Origin: Allium sativum
Lineage: Eukaryota; Streptophyta; Magnoliopsida; Asparagales; Amaryllidaceae
DNA length: 64,000 nt
NCBI GenBank assembly: GCA_030737875.1
Contig: CM060921.1
Coordinates: forward strand, 403,102,192 to 403,166,191
Reading direction: 5' to 3'
Within the stretch, counting starts at the first letter, position 1. Each line of letters opens with the position of its first letter. Positions 46,290-59,031 of this stretch are shown one piece after another. The notes beneath the pieces were generated by a model, which had not been told where the DNA came from, did no database searches, and worked only from the letters and a program-made list of their open reading frames with translations. A program made the position numbers and the translations under genes.

Positions 46290-46840
46290 TTGGGTTAAAA
46301 CGGATGTTGTGTAAAACATCGTTACGACAACCCAAATACTATATTCAACTAACTCTTATTCAACATTGATCTTCGAGCCTGAAATCTTACTATTTATTTG
46401 TTAATAAGGAAATCAATCAAGTTGGGGTATAACTACCTCTCAGACCTTGACTGAATAACATTTATAACGTTAAAACAGATATGACTACTTACTCGAACAA
46501 TCAATACCATACAACTACTTATTCACTTTTAAACATATATACATTTTCTCTTTCTATTCCTACGAGATTTTATTCTTATACTTCCTTTTTTTATTTTACT
46601 ATTCTATTTCTAAGTTCGTTTCCTGGTCGACTTCTATATATATTGATATTTAGATTTCTAGTTATCAAACTTCTTAAAAATATTCTAACTCTTTAAATTC
46701 CCGGAAAAATTCGCCATAACCCCCTTTGTATCAGGAGCATCGGGATATTTCAAATAGCCTCCCATGGCCCTCACCAATCCAAAAGAAAAAGAAAAAGCCA
46801 AGCGGCTAGCCCATACGGCGCATAAATTCTCATATATGAA
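46290..46840 (-). other. E-LTR-like segment inside the B interior
   Basis: Read on the minus strand it gives M2 (46840-46690), then GGTCTGAGAGGTAGTTATAC (near 46440), then TTTTACACAACATCCGTTTT (near 46300). The same three landmarks are in the same order at 3220-3770 in the E LTR. Confidence 0.7.
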
Positions 46841-47039
46841 TTAAATACATACCTTTCCGTCGAGCATTCTATTTATATACCTTCATACCTTATCCATACA
46901 TATCTCATATATATCCATACCTTCCTAATTCATTCCAACTTAATCCAATCATTTTAACTTAGTTCGTTAAGTGATTTTCAAATTAGTGGTTAGCCCATTT
47001 CACCTTTTTATTTAAGTATACATGTTCAAATATAGGTTT

Positions 47040-47560
47040 AACTTCTTTATCAACTAATTGAATTCCTTTTCAATTCTATTTGAATTTCCTATATTCAAAT
47101 TCCATTTCAATTCTCTTATTCAAATTCTATATTTGAATTTCATTTCAAATCTCTTATTCAAATCCCATATTTGAATTTCATTTGAAATCTCTTATTCAAT
47201 TTCTATATTTGAATTTCTATATTCAAATCTATTTGAATTCTCTTTATTTCATTTTAATTCCCTTTGAATCTTCTATATTCAAATTTCATTTCACTTTCGA
47301 TATTCAAATCCTATATTTGAAATCTCTTATATTTTCTATATCCAAACGCCATTTGAATTTCTATATTCAAATTCTATATCACTTCCATTGAGTTTCATAT
47401 ATTCAAACTCCCTTTGAATTTCTATATTCAATTTCTATTTCACTTCCATTGAATTTCATATATTCAAACTCCCTTTGAATTTCTATATTCAATTTTCCTT
47501 TGAATTTTCTTATTTACATTCTATGTTTGAATTTTCTTTATTCAAATTCCTTTTCAAACT
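47040..47560 (-). repeat. inverted-repeat array, TTCAAAT/ATTTGAA type, in B interior
   Basis: Short TATTCAAAT...ATTTGAATT units recur irregularly, the same type as in the E interior at 6150-7010 and at the same relative place after the leader hairpin. Confidence 0.8.
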
Positions 47561-47879
47561 TTCTTTATTCATTCTTCACATAAGTCTCGATTATAATTCC
47601 TTTTGAAATCGATATTACTACCTTTGGAAAATAGGTTTCCCTTTCAACTTCACACTTGTATTTTTATTTCTGAATTATCAAATGATAATTCTCTTCACTT
47701 CATTTATAAACTTCGTTTATAAAAGAACTTTTTATAAACTTCATTTATAAAGGAACTTCTCGTTTTATTTCTTTTAAAACAAGTTAATATTTCAAATCTA
47801 TTTAAAAATTCCAATTCTATGTTTTAAATCCCATTTTGAAATTCAACACAACTTGTCTTTCCCAAAACAAATTCAAAAC

Positions 47880-47990
47880 AGTATCTCTGGTAGTAATTCG
47901 TCACTTACAACTCGAAAATGAATACTGATGAAGCAGCTGTCATCATCAGAATCTATTTCCCAGCGATCGAAGTGAGTTCAATACTATAAA
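47880..47990 (-). other. conserved leader element with 25-nt hairpin (B copy)
   Basis: A 25-base inverted repeat at 47925-47949 has perfect 7-bp arms CTGATGA and TCATCAG. GAACTCACTTCGATCGCTGG and AAGTGACGAATTACTACC flank it on the minus strand, as in D and E. Confidence 0.68.
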
Positions 47991-48568
47991 ACCATTTCTA
48001 AACATTTCCACCTTGAAATTCATTTCAAAATATAATTCACACTGCTTGTAAAACAATTTAAAATCTCCCATGATCTTAAATTTTCCTTATTTTAATCCAA
48101 ATCCATTTATAAACACTTATCCAATTTTCCAGAATTTTAATTCAATTTCTGGCTTAAAATTTCAGATTCAACTCATCTGATTTCACGTATTTCACTTATA
48201 TGAATTCTGATTGGTTATTTACATAACCATTTAATTTATAATCTTACTCGATTATAGTAACAATCAATATATCCCATATATATCAAAATATACTTTGGGT
48301 AAAATTATTTTCATTTACCCTCTTTTCAAAACATACCATGATGGTTCATCGTATTCAAGTGTTTACGAAATCCCTACCGATACAGTGGATCAAACTGATC
48401 GACCAGAATTCACAAACAACTCAACCAATAAATCTCCACAATATAAAACAATTTTTATATCAATAACAAATACGTTTACTCGTATATATACACTCAAACT
48501 CAATCTAGGGTATTACTAACCCTATCTCTACCGAGTCACGCCACAGAGCCAAGTAATTCTTAACTTAA

Positions 48569-48580
48569 GCTCTGATACCA
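48569..48580 (-). promoter_or_regulatory. B primer binding site
   Basis: On the minus strand TGGTATCAGAGC lies two bases from the right LTR (initiator Met-tRNA type). Confidence 0.94.
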
Positions 48581-48936
48581 ACTGTAACGACCCGGATTTT
48601 CGGCGACTTTGGTTATCGACATAAGCACGATGTCGATAACCAAACATCGAAAAATCCTGGAAATTAGTGAAAGAAATTAGAGGGTGAGGAAAGATAAGAT
48701 AGAAAATTAGAATAGAAGAAGAAGAAGAACACAACATCAGAGTAACACGAATCTCACAGCGGAACGAATAAATATATTTCATAACATAACTTTGAAATAC
48801 AAATCTGTACTTGAATATACATATCATTATCAAAGTACAGCACTTACAACACAACGGAAATAACTATAGCCATAATGATCCTGAATCCTCCTGCTTCAGC
48901 TCTTCCAGTATTTCTGTAAAATCCCGACTACTTGAC

Positions 48937-49102
48937 TGCCTGTACAAATTTAGGCACCCAAGAGTTTAGGCAAAACAACAAAGTAAACTCCGGGTCAGTC
49001 ATGGGACTGGTATGAGTAAAACAGTTTAAAAACAGTTCGAACAAGTGAACGATATCTCATAAGACCACGCCGCATAACGGAACGGGTTTTTCCCTTATGA
49101 GA
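48937..49102 (-). other. hairpins H3-H0 in the B right LTR
   Basis: H1 48996-49009. H0 arms 49055-49063 and 49094-49102. In H3 a C-to-T change turns the terminal wobble pair of the left LTR into a T-A pair. Confidence 0.65.
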
Positions 49103-50659
49103 ATCCAAAATATCTTTTATATCAAAAACCTTTTGATATTATAATAATGCCTATCAACACAATATATATATAATCATCTAGCAGAAACGCTTTCATCTCA
49201 CGTTCTACATATATAGTATACAATCAAAACCGCAAGCAGGTATTGGGTAATGGATTTCCAACTATGACAAGGTATGGAATCACCTTCCGCTTGTGTACCT
49301 CTAGAGAGGAATACACTGGGTTCAACAAGAATATCTTGCAACCCGGCCACACATGACCGATCACTCATTTCGCTTGAGTGTATCGAATGTATATCACCAA
49401 CAGTTGGGATCAGCAACCGTTTCCCGAATGGGACAGCATCAACAATAGATTTTTAGAAGTAAATGAAACTCTAGATCAGGTGATTATACACCCTACTTCG
49501 GTGCGACCGACTTAGCCATGCTTCCTGCCCGATTTCTGTCATTTACCGGTTGATGAGGCTAGAAGCTACGCTTTATCATCACACCAGATTCACTTTGAAT
49601 GACACATCATCAAATCCATCAAATCACCGATTGACGTCCTCAGCAATACATTATGTGTTAGCTAAAAGAAGTTTCCTTCTCCGCTTCCACTCTTGGTACG
49701 GTTGGAGAAATCAATATATGTGATCATCTGGAAATACTCTGTCAGACATCCGTCCATACAAGTCATCCAGGAACAGGATGAACCGAAGGCACTATTCTGT
49801 AAACAGGATAGCCCTTGCATAACACCGTCTTCAATTTCCTTTGGCATATATGATTCGCAATGGTTATGCCAATACAGAGTGGTTCTTCGGATAATAATCC
49901 AACCGGTCTCTCCATATTAACAACGTTAAAATGATCAAAACTTCGATAGTCTGTGATTTAACTATCGAATAAAAACAGGTGTGCAACCCACGATATTATT
50001 CCCAAATGGAAATTATATCGATCAAACATCATTTAACATTTCATCTCCTTAGTTCATTAATCTACTTATCTCCTATTTTCCTATATTCAACATTTCTTAT
50101 TTTCTAAGTTTGGAAAATATACATTATTAACAATGGAAAACATTTCCATTTCTTGTTTTCTTTATTAGAAAACATTTCTGGTTTCTTATTTGGAAAACAT
50201 TTCCAAAGCTTCTTCATTGTACTCAGACATATGTTTAAACAAACCATCGCGATGCCAACTCAAACCATCTCCTTTACTGCCGAACCTTAACCATTCCTTA
50301 GTTAAAAACGAAGCCAATCAAGTTGGGGTAGAACTACCTCTCAGACCTTAACTGAACAACATTTCTAACTTTGAAATAGACAAAGTTCACTTTATATCCC
50401 TTTACTAACTTCCTTACTTAACTCTCGTTCGAATAACTATATTCGATTGACTCTTATCAATTAACTCTATTGGACTAACCCCAATCAATTAACTCTATTT
50501 GACTAACACTATTGATTTACTCATTTCACTTAACTCCTTTCGAATAAACTATATATTCGATAACTCCTTTTACTTTCTTCGAATAAACTATATTCGATTA
50601 ACTCATTCTACTTCTATTCTAATCGATTAAACTAACATCGATTATCTCCTTTCAACTTT

Positions 50660-51239
50660 ATTCTCTAATCGATTAACTAACATCGATTAACTTCTTTTAC
50701 TTTAACACTAATCGATTAACTAACATCGATTAACTTCTTTTTATAAACTCTCTAATCGATTAACTAACATCGATTAACTTCTTTTTATAAACTCTCTAAT
50801 CGATTAACTAACATCGATTAACTTCTTTTTATAAACTCTCTAATCGATTAACTAACATCGATTAACTTCTTTTTATAAACTACGTTTTCCGTTACAACTA
50901 TTTCCTTTTTATAACGTTTACTTACCGTTACAAATATATCCTATTTATAACTTCTATTTACCGTTAAAAATATTTCCTATTTATAACTTCTATTTACCGT
51001 TACAAATATTTCCTATTTATATCTTCTATTTACCGTTACAAATATTTCCTATTTATAACTTCTATTTACTGTTACAAATATTTCCTATTTGTAACTTCTA
51101 TTTACCGTTACAAATATTTCCTATTTATAACTTTTATTTACCGTTACAAATATTTCCTATTTATAACTTCTATTTACCGTTACAAATATTTCCTATTTAT
51201 AACTTCTATTTATTTTCTAAATAAATATCCCTTTTTTAA
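50660..51239 (-). repeat. 44-bp and 36-bp tandem arrays in B right LTR
   Basis: Sister of 32220-32797, with the same order and apparently the same copy numbers (44-bp unit start at 50749). Confidence 0.92.
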
Positions 51240-53953
51240 AACCATGTTCGTTTTATAAATAATTCCTTTTATAAAATCCTGTGATTTTATAAAATTCCTT
51301 TATTTCAATATACATTGAAATACTTCTTTTTACATCCCAGGGTCTTTTATGATATTTACAATATCGAATAACAATGATCAACATCATTCCAACACACATA
51401 ATCCATAACAGATTATATAACACATCATATATCACAATATATGAAAACGGTAAAATAAATGTTGAGGAATCCAGTCGGATTCCTCCAACCTGTTTCCCTG
51501 CATCACAGATGTTAAACAATATAGATAACATCACTTTCAGTTCTATATGATATATTCTGTTAAACAGAATTAATATAGAAAATTTAACTAACTAACTAGC
51601 AGTTCAATCAAACAGTCAACATACAGTAAATCAGCCAATATCTAACAGTTCTAAAAATACAACATGAATTTATAAACTGTTCAGAGTTAGTGAGATTTAC
51701 TCACATTGGCGCGTTAATCGTTAAATAACGGTTTGCGTTATTTGATTCAATCAGACAATTTATTTCGCCATAAATTGTAACGAGCTCCACTCCACTCCCA
51801 GTCAGCTCCATGGGGTAGCCATCCTCCTTACGATCCCAACGTGACTGACGGCTCGTCGATCTGAGTCCGTATGCATAAGATATGATGGTTTTAAAGTTAA
51901 TATAATATTTAAAGTTAAATTTAAAACCTAATTAAATATAACTCCGGGCCTTACCCTCTATAGACTGGCCCAATATCTTGTCAATACTGCAATTAATTGA
52001 CGTCGTTTCTTTCTTCTTCCTTGAAAATACTCTTACCATTCAAACGAATAAAACTGCAGCCATTTATTAGAACTTTGACCTCCCTTCTTCTTGTTTACGC
52101 AAAACACCCCACATTGGCAAGTGTACTGTACCTTCTTCCTTAAACCCAAGAAAACACGCTTCAGCAAAACACCCCCTTCATCATCATTTCCGAACCCTTT
52201 CCAGTACCATTCACGTGTTGACCCTTCCTTCATTCTACTGTTCCTCCAGCTGCTGTGCTTAAACTGAAACAAATGGCCACTTCAACTAAAATACTCCACG
52301 CAAATTGTTGATTCCATAAATCGACTTCAAAAGCAAACTCCTCCTCTGAAATTCGACATGTTGATCACCTCCACGCCAACTCCGGCGTTCCCAGACGAAT
52401 TCCGATCCCCCATCCTATCACGTATAAAACGTTGACCCCCTTTGACCTTTTTCCATCCACCACCTCGGTTATTAGTTGGCTTCTAACCACCACCATCCGG
52501 TTCAGCATCAAAATCTCTACTAATACGTCAGCTTTACATCACGCTCGACACTCTCCCCCATACCTCGACCTGCGACTTCACGAGCTACAGTCAGATCTCG
52601 CCCCTCTCTACACGTAACCGGACCTCCCCAAATCGAGGCCATACAAGCGCCTCCTTGCCAACAACCCTTCGACAACCCTAAGTCGACCCAACACCCACCA
52701 TGTCGATGGCCATCCTCAGCCCTAGCACGACTGGAAAATATCGAGCATGACAATACTCCATCGCACTAAAAACTAGTGCTATAGATTTGGAGCCCTTGAG
52801 AATACGAGGCTATTGGATCCTTATTTGTTTGATTCCATTGTGTTTAGCTCCCGATTTAATTTTATGAAGTTTGAGGGAAGAGAAAGAAAAGTGGCGGCCT
52901 CTTTTAATTTCTACAGACACGGTTTAGGTCTTAAGGGTATACGGGTTTATATATATATATGGTTGCTTTGATTTTTGTGGCGTTGGTTTGTCCATGGTTT
53001 CATTTCGATTGTGCTTTAAAGGATGCCACCGTTCTACTTGTTTGTGGCTGAGAAAGACATTTCGTGGTCCTTTATTTGATCACAGATGTGAGTGGCTAAG
53101 TTGTAGGGATAGGAGATTTTAAGTTATAACATTTGATGACCCTTCTATATGAAGTTCTGTTCTCATCCGGACGGCCAACGACAGAAATAAAAATACTGTT
53201 GTAATCAACGATGTGCCAGGATTCCGAAAATATAAAAATACCGGTAGTTTAACTCAATTTTGAAACCCCAAAATATTGATTACAGGGTGCATAACACTCC
53301 AAATAAAAAGTTTGCTTATTTAATTAATTAAAAATTACAATAAAATTCTAAAAATTAAATTATCGCTGCGCCTCAAAAGAACCACGTCTAAATTCGAACC
53401 CGCTATCTAGTTATATTTAAAACCCTTTTATAACGTAAATAAAGCGTCGCAAATTATAAAGGAATTCCACAGCGATTTTTCTGAAATTTGATTTGGACGT
53501 AAATCAAAATCTACACGATGAAATCCCGATTTTTCTCTCCTACTAGAAAGATATACTTCACCGGCTCCACACGTTTCTTGTTTTCACAGAAATCCGGCTT
53601 AAAATGAATCTTGTACATTTAGTTAAAGTTCAGATAGCCAAATAGCGAACTGCAGCGCCATTTCGAGCTCGTTTATAATTATATTATAAACTATATGTTC
53701 AATTGTCGATGATTGAATATATTCGTTCTTTAAATTCAATTCTAAACTGAATTAAATATCACAGATGATCTGGTTCACACATATCGTCATTTCAGCCCAT
53801 TCTGTTTATTTCAGAATTAAATATATTATTTAATTTATTATTTTTAATTAAATATTCACTCTTATTTTATTCAACGACCATGTAATTCACTAACCTACCA
53901 TTATATAATTAAATAAATTAATCATAATACCCCTACCAATGCGGGTCATTACA

Positions 53954-53958
53954 CCTTG
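53954..53958. repeat. target-site duplication of B, right copy (CCTTG)
   Basis: It matches 30136-30140. Confidence 0.95.
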
Positions 53959-54375
53959 TCTCAAGTTGGCGAACTCACCATGAAGCCTTTCCACCTCTTG
54001 CCTTGGAATGTATTTTTCATTAAACAGCTCTTTAAACTTTGTCCATGACATATTTTCTTCATCTCCTCCTATATTGACCACTTCCCACCAATTCTGTGTT
54101 TCGCCTTGGAGCAGCCATGAAGCCATAAATCTCTGCTTTTGATCTTCTAGTTCTAGCCCTCTAAATATCTTTTCACAATTCTTAAGCCATGCCTGAGCCT
54201 GTGTCACGGTCTCCGTATCTGTGAATGGAACTCTACCTAAATTCTTAAACTTCTTCGCTACCCTATCCAAGTCAAAGGGTTGCGGTGGTAGTGGTGGTAG
54301 CGGCTATGGAACTGTGGGCTCCTCAATTCTAGTAACATTTTGCCTCCTTGCTCTAGCTCTAATGACACTAGTACA
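53959..54375 (-). pseudogene. C gag N-terminal remnant
   Basis: An open stretch from Met 54270 reads MDRVAKKFKNLGRVPFTDTE, then QAWLKNCEKIF, QNWWEVV and KFKELFNEKYIP, the capsid part of a Ty3/gypsy Gag related to that of A. An in-frame TAG lies upstream near 54303. The reading continues to about 54375 (RARRQNVTRIEEPTVP) without a clear start codon. The 3' side is cut by element B and homology resumes at 30140. Confidence 0.9.
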
Positions 54376-54602
54376 CACTTTTAGTTAGTTTTGTACGATC
54401 AAGGAAAGAGTCAGAACAATTGTAATGGTGATTTTAAGAAATGATAAAGATAGAATGATGGATAAAAAGATGGTGATAAAATGACTAGCTATTATGCATT
54501 CTCATGAAATGTTCGCCATAGAATATTGTGATTCTATGTAAACGAATTATTATAAGTATGTTATACTCCAAAGCTAAGTTTAACCAAAGCTCTGATACCA
54601 AC
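54376..54602 (-). promoter_or_regulatory. C leader and primer binding site
   Basis: TGGTATCAGAGC on the minus strand at 54600-54589, two bases from the LTR, is the initiator Met-tRNA site. The remaining leader is AT-rich and lacks the 25-nt hairpin element of B, D and E. Confidence 0.88.
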
Positions 54603-57600
54603 TGTGATAACCCAAAACTTCCACAGAATGAAAGTAAGGAATAATCATTTGGAATACAACATAAATACAACAATGCAGATCACAGATACAACATAGCATA
54701 GGAAAACTACAGAATAACAACATCATAGCAGCGGAATATGAATGTCATCAAACATAGAATTCCACAGTCATAGAGTCCTAAATTATTACATCAAGTTTCA
54801 GTAAAAGGAAATAAGTTTCAAACTCTAAATAGTACAACTTGAAATAAAATAAGTTTGGATGTCTCAAAGTCTAAATAAAAAGAAGCAAATAAAGATAAAT
54901 GAGAGATAGTCTTCATAGTCTGACATAAGCACCTCAAGCTAAGCAACTCCAAGATAGATAAGCAACTCCAAGATAGCAACTCCAAAGAAAGCTAAACATG
55001 TTACTTGGTTGCTTATGTAGAAATGAGGGCACCCGAGTTTGCAAAAGTGAAAACAAACTATGAGTCAGTCATTGGACGGGTGTGAGAATTCTTAACTAAT
55101 CTAAATATTAGTAATAAGGCAAATCCAAGGACCACGCCGCTAACATGGAACGGATTTATTCCAAAGGATTGCTGTGCATAATTTAAGGAGATTGAACAAA
55201 TAAATAAGTAAATAAAATATCGCAATGCTTTTTTTTGAAAAATGAAATCATTATAAAACTCAAGTCCCATCACACAATGAAACGCAAAACAGAGTATAGA
55301 TTTTTACCTTATAATGATTAAACATGCTTGGTACGTATGAAAACTACATATTATTACTAGTGTGTAACAATTTTAAAACATTCAAAAGTAAATGTATCAA
55401 TCCTAGGCAGCATAGTACCCCATCCTACTATGTCGCCATACTAGTTATATAATCAAAATCCGTAAGGTCGTATTGGGAATTGGGTTTCCATCATGAGTCA
55501 AGGCTAGGAACGATCTCCTTACCGATTTGAGACACTCTAGCCAATGTCTCAGGATCAGAGCTCGAGTGACCCTTGGAAAGCTGCCGGGCTGGTCCGCATT
55601 TGCGATTTGTGGATTAGTTATTCCTTAACACACATTTCCCGATCCTATAGGACCTAACATCCGAGGCGCCTCATTCCATCATCCACATAAGTAAAATGTC
55701 TGGGGTGTAAAACCATAACATAAACTTCTAGCTAGAAAGAAACGTGCAACTCTCCCTGTGTTCCCTTGCTCCGTTTTAGACTCAACCAAGTTGTGAGGCT
55801 CGTTAAGCTATGTAATACACAAAGCTATGCTATTCAAGCTGTTCTTTGATCGTAACCACAATGTTCTGCTTTTCAACAAGAAACCTTGATCATTGCATCT
55901 TAGTATGCCACACTGTCAATCCATATTATACTACTAATCCTTTGCCGAAATATATGAAAGGGTGTTAAGCAAGAGAATAAATTCTCTGCCACCAATCATT
56001 CATACATTTGGCAGAAAATCAATAAATACAATATATAAAGGAGTACAATGTCAGATACACATTCCATTTATAAGTCCGTTCTGGGTCTGTACAAAACCGG
56101 ACATACCCTCGTCCCGTATGTCCAATACGGAAGGGAGGTACCCGCTTATCCATGCAATCAACATGTACGTTTGGACAATTAACATGACCCTTGAATTGGG
56201 AGAAAGTCAATTCAGGGCCCCGATCGCTGTCCATTCGATGGGGAGATTGACGATCTTCAATTGTCGTCTTCAAAACTTCGATTTTTTAATGTCGTCTGAT
56301 TATTTGGAATGAGATTAAACTCAGACTTTCCAAATAATTCTCGCATATATAATTTACAATCATTCCTTATCATTATTATTATTTTATAATGATTAATTCC
56401 TATTTTTAATTATTTAAAAATAATTGAACTTTATTTAACGACGTTTCGGGTCAATAGGCGACCCTAGCGCTGTTTTCAACCTATTTTGATTTACACATTT
56501 CTAAAAATCTAACCGTTGGATTTTAACGAAGTTTATATCGTTGAAAAGATCTTCCCAAAGCGGTCCTAACAGTTTCAATTTTGGGAAAATCTGACGGTCG
56601 GGTCTTTTGGTATAGTCGTTTAAAGGTACGATTCGAAAACGCGAACTACCGCGCTCGATTCGTTTAATTTTAATTATATATATAAGGCGTTTAACGATAA
56701 TAACGTCATCCATTTCAGCAACAAGCTAAACAATCACCAATATCCATTCATTTTTAATTCATATAAAAAGTGAAAAATAATATTTCAACATTTAAATATA
56801 TTCTTTTATTACAATTTAAAAAATGTAAATGATATTTCAATGTCCAATTCTTCCTTTTATTCTTTTATTTACATTAAAATGTAAATTATATTCCAATGTT
56901 GAATTTCATTCTTTTTATTACATTCTTATAATTACATTAAGAATTCCTTCTTTTAATTACATTAAAAATTCATTTTTTTATTGCATTAAAAATGTAATTA
57001 ATATTCCAATGACACAATCCCTTCTTTTTAATACATTAAAAATGTAATTAATTTTCAATTTCAAATTTTTTTCTTTTCAATAACTACAAATATAATTAAT
57101 ACTTCCGTTTCAAAGCCTACCTTTTTATTTCATAAAAATGTAATTAATTTTGCAGCGTCAAAATTTCATTCTTTAATTACATCAAAAATGTAATAATTTT
57201 ACAATGCCAAAATCTCTTTCTTTCATCATATTAAAAATGTAATTGATCTTACGGTGTAAAAACCTTAACTTTTTAATTACGTTAAAAATGTAATTTTTGA
57301 TACCATGTCAAGATCTTCTTTTTATTTACATTAAAAATGTAATTAACCTTATGGTGTAAAAATATTGTCTTTTTTTTAATTACACTTAAAATGTAATTTT
57401 TAATACCATGTCAAGATCTTCTTTTTAATTGCATTAAAAATGTAATTAACCTTACGGTGTAAAAATCTTGTCTTTTTTTTAATTACACTTAAAATGTAAT
57501 TTTTAATACCATGTCAAGATCTTCTTTTTAATTACATTAAAAATTTATTAATAAAAATGAACCTTTTCACACCGTTAACATTTCATGATTCCATTTTTAA

Positions 57601-59026
57601 TAAAAATGAATCTTTTCAATTTTAATAAGCATATCAATTCAAGATTTATGAATTGTACCAAAAGTTAGATCTTTACTTCAATCCAGGTGGTATACGTGAA
57701 CTAAAAAAATAAAACAGATCTGCATGACAGGAAGGTAGATCTAGGGGGTAGAAGCATGATTCCCAATTTTAGATCCAACTAGAAAGGTTTAATTGATATT
57801 CATGTGTATGAACCAACATATGATTTCAGATCTATAATTATCGACAACTAGAAATGTAGTCATACAACATCTCAAAAACAAATCAACAAATAATCACAAC
57901 ATCACATATTAGAACTACTCACATATACAGAATGATTTATGAGCAAGTGAAATAATTAAATTAAAATTAATTATTTAAATCGGAATACTCACCTTGATTG
58001 AAGCAGAATTAAAAATCCAAATAAATTCAGAAATTGTCCCAATCTCTTTTAAAAGGTTTTATTCGATGTCATGGTTCACACGGATCTGAAGTTTTTGAAT
58101 TTGGAGTTCATACGAATTAGAAATCAATTTTTTTATCAACAACTACAGTTTGCAACAGAAATAAGTGTGGCAAATCCTTTAGTATATTCATACCTCTTAA
58201 TTTCAGATTTGGTTCAAATCTTTGATCCCAATTTTCAGGAGATTTAGGCGATGATTTTCAGCGTGGTTTGCGCGACGTCGGAGAGCTCGGAGTGGGGGAG
58301 GTTCGCCGGAAAGGGGGGAGGTGCGGTCTGGTGACGGCGGCGGCGTTCAACGCGGTCGGACTTCGGCGGGATGAGGCGGCGGATTCAGGCGATGAGGCGG
58401 AGTGATTTCGGCATGGGTGGAAATGCCTCGGAATTCCCTACAAAAAATTCCATTATGGGGTATTCTTATTTGGAGTGGAGAGGGAGAAATCGAAGCAAGA
58501 AGATTTGATGAAGAAATGGAGGCGGCATCTTTGAAACGTGGAAGAACGATGAATAGTGTATACCCATATTTATACTGTATTTCTCATTTTCTTTTTTTAT
58601 TTATTTAATTTCAAAAATTAGGGTTTTTTTGTCCGATCTCCAAACGTAGCCCAACGACTGTCGAACAACAGGTTTTGATGTCTTCTGAATGCAATGGCAC
58701 TAGTGACGAAGCTCAATTCTGAAGTCTACAGTGTGTTTCTTTTATATTTGAATATAATATTTTAATATTATATTCGAACGTACATTTTAAATTTACCGAG
58801 GCCACAAACTGACTCCGAAAAATCCCGAAAAATAAATTTAGCTATGTTTTGACGATACGGTCCTAACAAAATTAATTTCGTCGAATTTGGAGACAGTTTG
58901 AAAAATAGCCATTTTTAATTGTTTAAAAATTATTTAAAATTAGAAATTTTAAATATGGACTTATTTTTCAACAAAATTTCTCAAAATAAAATTTTCAAAT
59001 TGGTTCAGATTTTCTGGGTTGTTACA
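54603..59026 (-). repeat. C right LTR (5' LTR in element orientation)
   Basis: 4424 bp. H0 arms near 55122-55170, H1 near 55066-55079 with one broken pair, array 56860-57550, TATA box 58567-58574. It is about 106 bp longer than its sister, partly because the array has an extra unit near 57310-57400. Confidence 0.9.
56860..57550 (-). repeat. array of ATTACATT-AAA-AATGTAAT hairpins in C right LTR
   Basis: Sister of 25760-26345 with more units. A two-hairpin unit of roughly 110-120 bp, containing CTTACGGTGTAAAAATCTTG and ATACCATGTCAAGATCTTC spacers, is repeated in tandem. Confidence 0.87.
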
Positions 59027-59031
59027 CTTTG
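59027..59031. repeat. target-site duplication of C, right copy (CTTTG)
   Basis: It has one change from the inferred original CTTCG. The D LTR text GATAGTCGG continues directly. Confidence 0.75.

Larger units (their letters stand above)
45261..48582 (-). mobile_element. B internal region, non-coding
   Basis: No Gag or Pol text. In element direction: primer site; leader (48500-48440, ACGAGTAAACGTATTTGTTA); hairpin element 47990-47880; inverted-repeat array 47560-47040; M2 island 46840-46690; a block at 46480-46290 (minus-strand CTGAGAGGTAGTTATACCCC and TTTTACACAACATCCG) that matches the E LTR at 3590-3770; a second, weaker M2-like island 45600-45440; pre-tract hairpin and polypurine tract. The interior therefore holds what in E is LTR sequence. 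Confidence 0.85.
30141..53953 (-). mobile_element. Element B: LARD-like non-autonomous LTR retrotransposon, split by A
   Basis: The left LTR is 30141-35483 plus 45226-45260, the interior 45261-48582 and the right LTR 48583-53953, with the 5-bp duplication CCTTG. LTR lengths are about 5378 and 5371 bp. On the plus strand LTRs start TGTAACGACCCG and end GCGGGTCATTACA. The primer site is at 48569-48580 and the polypurine tract at 45261-45273, giving minus orientation. No gag-pol is present. By eye about 11 mismatches fall in the first 660 bp of the LTR pair and fewer later, so this is a recent insertion made with proteins supplied by another element. Confidence 0.94.
48583..53953 (-). repeat. 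B right LTR (5' LTR in element orientation), uninterrupted
   Basis: 5371 bp. It carries the same landmarks as the left LTR at +18442: cassette 48937-49102; 44-bp array around 50660-50880; 36-bp array around 50915-51239; conserved hairpin 51464-51486; TA run 52948-52960; U3 block 53215-53690. It also preserves the empty target site of A. Confidence 0.95.
23513..59026 (-). mobile_element. Element C: Ty3/gypsy retrotransposon with decayed, integrase-less gag-pol, split by B
   Basis: The LTRs are 23513-27830 and 54603-59026. The interior is 27831-30140 plus 53959-54602 once B is removed, about 2.95 kb. On the plus strand the LTRs start TGTGATAACCC and end GGGTTGTTACA. The tRNA-Met primer site sits beside the right LTR and the polypurine tract beside the left. 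Gag, protease, RT and part of RNase H are recognisable with stops. Integrase and chromodomain are missing. Sister LTRs are visibly more diverged than those of A or B, and differ in length by about 106 bp, partly through hairpin-array copy number. Confidence 0.9.

Noticed and set aside
54603..59026. C right LTR as a solo LTR of a separate element
   Set aside because: It adjoins the matching primer site and gag remnant, and its outer flank pairs with that of the left LTR through the CTTCG target.
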